A DNA stretch of 64,000 nucleotides from Onchocerca volvulus (taxonomy: Eukaryota; Nematoda; Chromadorea; Rhabditida; Onchocercidae). The stretch is from positions 2,026,976 through 2,090,975 of the forward strand of contig HG738139.1 in assembly GCA_000499405.2 (NCBI GenBank). The letters run 5' to 3'. Each line of letters starts with the position of its first letter. Positions within the stretch are counted from its first letter, which is position 1. Below the pieces are notes generated by a model. The model did no database searches, had not been told where the DNA came from, and saw nothing but the letters and a program-made list of their open reading frames with translations. This document shows positions 60,901 to 64,000 of the stretch, piece by piece. Both the position numbers and the translations under genes were made by a program.

Positions 60901-62797
60901 CTATTTACTAAAAATTCGAAGCGATAAAGGCTTTTATGTCAAGAAGAGTTATTGTTATTGTTGTAGATGTGGTTCTCGACGACATAATCACGGTGATCAC
61001 GATCGACGAAAAAGTTCATCAAGACAGCGCCATCGTTTCCCCTCTCTAAGATATAGCTCTGAATCAGTGAGCACTGATTATTCAGGTAATAATTCATAAA
61101 AATATTGCGATAAAATCTTAGCAGTTCTCCAAAAGAAATTTTATGATCAAACTGAGATACTCATTGGGAAATGATTGATTGATAAATAATGTTATATATA
61201 CTTAAATGTCTGGAACAATTTTCATTTGAACATATTGAATACAGAATTATTCAGTCTTCTATATGAATAAAAATGTTGATGTTCCTTGTTACCGACTTTA
61301 AATCTCCGAAAATTCGTCACCGATTGCTTTGAAATTTTTATGCAACGTTGCATTCGAATAGATGTATGTTTTTATATAGATATAACTACATTTTTTTTTC
61401 CTAGTTATCGTACCTGCGACAGGTAAAAGTAAGTGAGAGGACTGAATTTATAAACCACGCCCACTTCCTGCATTCAAGGTGCGACCACGTTTTATACAGA
61501 TACATAGAAAAAAAAATATTTGATGATCGCATTGTATTTCAAAATTGATCATGTTTTCTTCATTGATTATGTTTGATCGTTATCATTTGAGAACATATTT
61601 TCCAATAAGATAAGGCATATTAATGGATTTTTCAGTAAGATTTCCGGAATATATTGAAAGAAAAATCTAATAGATCAATCGACAGGTAGATAATTGGGAT
61701 TAAAATATGACAATTTTACTTTGAAATTTATATGTAATTTACTATATATCGCAAAATATTACGATTTAAAGAGCAAGGAGCGCATACTTTGAACAGTAAT
61801 ATCTTATGATATATTATAAGTCAAGATTTAAATGACATTAAAACACAGAGTTTTGATATTAAAACAATAATTCAGAATTTGCAGATGATCCTTATCTTAT
61901 CAGACATCGTTCTCGAAGCCTTGACAGTAACAGCAAAGCAGCGGATGATCTCAAAATATTCATAGCAGCGGATGATCTCAAAATATTTGAAGGGCGTAGA
62001 TCACGGCGGAGTAGAATTGAAAATGATTATGCTGATCCACAACGATTTGAAAATCGTAGACGCGGGTCACGGAAGTCAAAACGTAATCAGCATGATATCA
62101 AAGAGTTCGAGTTTGAATTTTAGTGAAATACTTTTATTTCACCAAGTTTCAGGAATATGAGAAATCTAAACTTTTCAGTTGCAACTTTTAAGCCCTCCAA
62201 ATAAATGTATGATTATTAGTATCAGGAGAATTAATATCTGAAAATATACTGTATCGATTTGTCTGAATGCTATTTTGATAATTATTCAAGTTTTCGGGTC
62301 GATCGAGTTTTGCTTCCTTCCCTTCTTACCACTGTAAATTTTATTATTTTTTTTGAAAGTGTTCTTGCATGAAAATGCATCTTGGAAGGCATTTTTGTAG
62401 TGAAATTATGGAATTTTTAGGTCTCATTTTACAGTAAAATTTAGATTTTATTTCTAATTATTTAAAAATATTTTGCAGGACTGTTTTAAACGATACTATC
62501 GAAAATGTTTCCCCAACTGTTGCAGTACAGACAGATTCTCCATCAACACACTGGCCGTTGGATCCACAGAAAGGCTTAACAGTTCCGCAACAAATCATTA
62601 TTCCGCCATCACGTGGAACTACTGGCCCAGATGGTCGCCCGCAACCGCAAACGTATCAAATTAGTTCCGAAATACGGATTTCATATGATCAAAATGGTAG
62701 GCCAATATCACATAAAGTTTCCTTTCCACCCAGGAAGCCAGACAATGCGGAACAACTTCCTCCAACACGTTCACAACCTCGTGTTAGTCTTCCCTAA
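54934..62797 (+). CDS. Four-pass membrane protein with long basic tail, alternatively spliced
   Basis: About 551 aa with the third version of exon 2. Exons: 54934-55002, one of three exon 2 versions, 58716-58801, about 59141-59281, 59614-59767, 60022-60204, 60345-60415, 60666-60781, 60967-61085, 61885-62110, 62479-62797; all phases agree. The start MAINPCFCWNIKDGTVTVGL has the Cys-rich cytoplasmic head followed by helix 1. Helix 2 is exon 3 (LFVIQILCLIASFFLLF), helix 3 is LPCMIASILCTMTYC, and helix 4 spans YWLVLTILEMITIFIN and LYCVFVVSLFYRR. The fold resembles nematode tetraspanning LAPTM-like proteins, but I cannot name the family. The tail of about 340 residues is Ser/Arg/His/Pro-rich and without a known domain. 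The acceptor of exon 4 is unresolved. Confidence 0.75.
55590..55743 (+). CDS. Alternative exon 2, version a (Cys-rich loop)
   Basis: 154 nt, phase 0 in and phase 1 out. It starts VYSLASLVLFGWQLNVI, equivalent to the other two versions, and continues helix 1. The loop part is different: it has four Cys (SCQ, QCEYWCPC) and no PSY motif. The acceptor is TTTGAAG and the donor GTAGGG, both weaker than those of the other versions. It could also be a decaying copy. Confidence 0.6.
55744..56876 (+). other. Spacer between exon versions 2a and 2b
   Basis: A loose repeat lies at 55860-56045: ATCCG-GAAAAATA-AAATAG with GAGATA(A) and TATTAT recurs about three times at about 70 bases. No exon is seen. Confidence 0.5.
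56877..57048 (+). CDS. Alternative exon 2, version b
   Basis: 172 nt, phase 0 in and phase 1 out, the same length as version c. It starts VYCIVQLALFSWQ and contains PGHNTYAAYNIPSYFENYY, matching PNYNEYGRLDIPSYYESYW of version c. The acceptor is ATTCCAG and the donor ACCG|GTACAA. A minisatellite starts at this donor. If the intron is retained the frame stays open to 57362. Confidence 0.75.
57046..57368. repeat. 30-bp minisatellite derived from the exon 2b splice site
   Basis: Ten full units plus a part unit. Each begins with CCGGTATAATTTCTA or a close variant and ends in TTTTCTATA. The first unit is the exon 2b end and donor itself (TTTACCG|GTACAATTTC). Units alternate between ATGGTAATT and ATAATGATT/ACAATGATT types. 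Units 2-5 are repeated as units 6-9, giving a 120-bp higher-order repeat. Since 30 is a multiple of three the frame stays open, encoding ten-residue hydrophobic repeats (ISMVIFYTGI). Confidence 0.95.
57369..58180 (+). other. Spacer between exon versions 2b and 2c
   Basis: No exon or known element is recognised in this AT-rich stretch. Confidence 0.5.
58181..58352 (+). CDS. Alternative exon 2, version c
   Basis: 172 nt, phase 0 in and phase 1 out. It starts IYGLMQLAIFGWQMAAIKYE, completing helix 1, then the extracellular loop with IPSYYESYWQS. The acceptor is TGTTCAG and the donor ATTG|GTTTGT. It is nearest to the constant exon 3 and is the cleanest of the three, so it may be the default form. 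Confidence 0.8.
59141..59281 (+). CDS. Exon 4 of the four-pass protein, acceptor not resolved
   Basis: Encodes CLIWPWLPCMIAS, a third helix, then GDVRDYWLVLTILEMITIF, the start of the fourth. The frame is certain from composition and from the phase-0 link to exon 5 (donor after 59281). But between the in-frame TAA upstream (near 59115) and the WPW motif there is no AG that would give a phase-0 acceptor. The sequence just before is TTCACAATG. An assembly or allele error, a non-AG acceptor, or an unseen small exon are possible. Confidence 0.65.
60666..61085 (+). CDS. His-rich and Arg/Ser-rich tail exons
   Basis: Exons 60666-60781 and 60967-61085. The first encodes CC followed by a stretch in which 13 of about 21 residues are His, with Arg, Lys and one more Cys between. 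The second continues with CGSRRHNHGDHDRRKSSSRQ. The region is on the cytoplasmic side by the predicted topology. A His/Cys cluster can bind metal ions, but that is inference. The reading frame is supported by GTAATC/GTTGTAG splice sites in matching phase. Confidence 0.7.
61300..61480. repeat. Copy of the unclassified interspersed repeat
   Basis: Inside the intron 61086-61884. On the minus strand it has TATTCGAATGCAACGTTGCA and AATTTCAAAGCAATCGGTGA. On the plus strand it has GTAAGTGAGAGGACTGAATT. Related to 43130-43210 and 50285-50600. Confidence 0.55.
61885..62110 (+). CDS. Tail exon 10 with internal 27-bp duplication and optional stop
   Basis: The stretch 61938-61964 is repeated at 61965-61991, duplicating nine residues (AADDLKIF plus one). 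The exon can leave through the donor GTTTGA after 62110, which joins exon 11 in phase. If that weak donor is not used, the frame ends at TAG 62121-62123 and gives a tail ending FEFEF. Two C-terminal forms are therefore possible. Confidence 0.65.
62479..62797 (+). CDS. Last exon, Pro-rich C-terminus
   Basis: Acceptor TTTTGCAG. It encodes about 105 residues rich in Pro, Gln, Thr and Ser, for example QQIIIPPSRGTTGPDGRPQP and SEIRISYDQNGRPISHKV, ending RVSLP and TAA. It joins exon 10 in phase 2. An independent small gene cannot be fully excluded, but no good start codon precedes it. Confidence 0.65.
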
Positions 62798-64000
62798 ACT
62801 TGTTTAATTTTTTTAAATGAAATAATCACATCTGAGAAATTCTACATGACTGTTTGATTCGCATATCATCGCCAAATTTCATTGACAGTAAAATATTCTG
62901 AAAATGAGGAATAGGAAAGAGATATGAATGTGGAGTGGCGTAAGATATGGATGTAGAATGACGTAATACATCGTGACGTACGTGATGCTCGTATGCAGAT
63001 GAATCTTTATATCGAAATAATGAGTCTATGGATAGTTTCGGATAATACATAATTCTAGACGAATTATATAAAGTTTTTTTCGCGGATATTTATTTAAGTG
63101 GGGATCTTTTATACTTGATCGTTAGTTGTTCCTCTGGAATGTTTTTTTTTTCTTTTTTTCGATTCTAGAATTCTTGAAGAGCATAAATACTTTAAAATGT
63201 TAGAACATTAAAGTATCGAAAAAATTTCAAATCACCAATTTCATACTCATTCTTTCTTTATTTCTAATATCTTTAACACTTTTTTGGATTAATTGATCTC
63301 GAATTTGACAAGAAATTCAAGTCTTCTAACACAAGCATCATTTTAGATACCAAGCATTTTTAAATTATGCTTAAATCATTTGCGAAATGAAACTAATAAA
63401 GATTTTATAACTCTGAAAAGTGGCATCTGGAAATGATATATGCAAATTCTTGAAAATTTTTTAAAAATTTTCATTTTTATTACTTGTTTAGTTTTCGTAT
63501 TCCCATCTATTACAATATAATTTTGGATCCTTTAATTTAAATCTTTTTAAAAATTTAATTCAATTTTTTATTCTCTTCGTTTATAAAGTTTCAGTAACAA
63601 ATTTTTCATTATTTAACATTTAATTTCAGTCATTTTCGATCACATCTGTTGTATAATAATGATTAATATCACTCTTTGCTACGCATCGTTTACAATATAA
63701 AGTACTGTTATCCCATTATTTCATCGGTACGTTATCATTTTCATTTTTAAATATTCTACGTTATCATTTTTATTTTTAAATAATCAAAACAAGCAACTTC
63801 TACGAATAAAAAGTAAACGACATGGAAGAAAAAAATGTTTCAAGTGAAAATTTATAAACATTGGAAGAAACCTGTAACGTATATTTTCTTTTCAGATGAT
63901 ATCGATATCTCAAGTGAAAACGTGATATGGGATACTGCAAATATAATTTCTTGTGACATATGTATATAATAGTATAATTCTATTCATGTGATTTTATGAA
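62798..64000. other. Downstream flank of the second gene
   Basis: No gene is recognised. The first canonical AATAAA I see is at 63395-63400, about 600 bases after the stop, which would mean a long 3' UTR. Near 63726-63775 a TACGTTATCATTTT(C/T)ATTTT unit occurs twice. Confidence 0.5.

Noticed and set aside
1..64000. Bacterial endosymbiont (Wolbachia-type) insertion or tRNA/rRNA genes
   Set aside because: I saw no long uninterrupted bacterial-type frames, Shine-Dalgarno-led operons, or tRNA cloverleaf sequences.

Overview
The window reads as nuclear DNA of a parasitic-type nematode, probably a clade III/spirurid worm. The DNA is very AT-rich with long homopolymer tracts. Genes are split by many introns with GTAAGT/GTATGT donors and short TTTCAG- or TTTAAG-type acceptors. 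The main gene encodes a nematode-specific apical hemidesmosome receptor. I see no bacterial genes, tRNA, rRNA or CRISPR array. Assignments rest on reading the translated exons; no database search was possible.

Layout. 1-14130: gene-free, low-complexity DNA with several tandem repeats and two perfect hairpins. 14151-38740 (+): one large gene of 38 predicted exons, about 1893 aa, whose exon phases all agree. It has a signal peptide, 8 EGF-like modules, a vWA domain, 13 EGF modules, a SEA domain, 5 EGF modules, one membrane segment and a cytoplasmic tail. This is the MUP-4/MUA-3 architecture, and the size and lack of an LDL-receptor array favour mup-4. 38741-41940: intergenic. 41955-50650: an island of decayed elements, namely a C2H2 zinc-finger pseudogene, BEL/Pao-type gag and LTR pieces in both orientations, a Helitron helicase fragment, and unclassified repeats. 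The Helitron fragment carries a perfect 80-bp palindrome. 50670-52572: a decayed partial copy of mup-4 exons 29-30 fused to a copy of DNA from beyond the gene's 3' end.

54934-62797 (+): a second gene, about 551 aa, for a four-pass membrane protein of a family I cannot name. It has a long Arg/Ser/His-rich tail. Its second exon exists in three tandem, phase-matched versions (55590-55743, 56877-57048, 58181-58352), which looks like a mutually exclusive exon cluster that changes half of the first membrane helix and the first extracellular loop. A 30-bp minisatellite starts exactly at the 5' splice site of the middle version and repeats a splice-site-like sequence about ten times. 62798-64000: nothing recognised.

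The strongest items for follow-up are the alternative exon cluster with its splice-site-derived minisatellite, the palindrome templated inside the Helitron frame, the split duplication of mup-4, and the isolated 30-bp perfect hairpin at 3960-4029.
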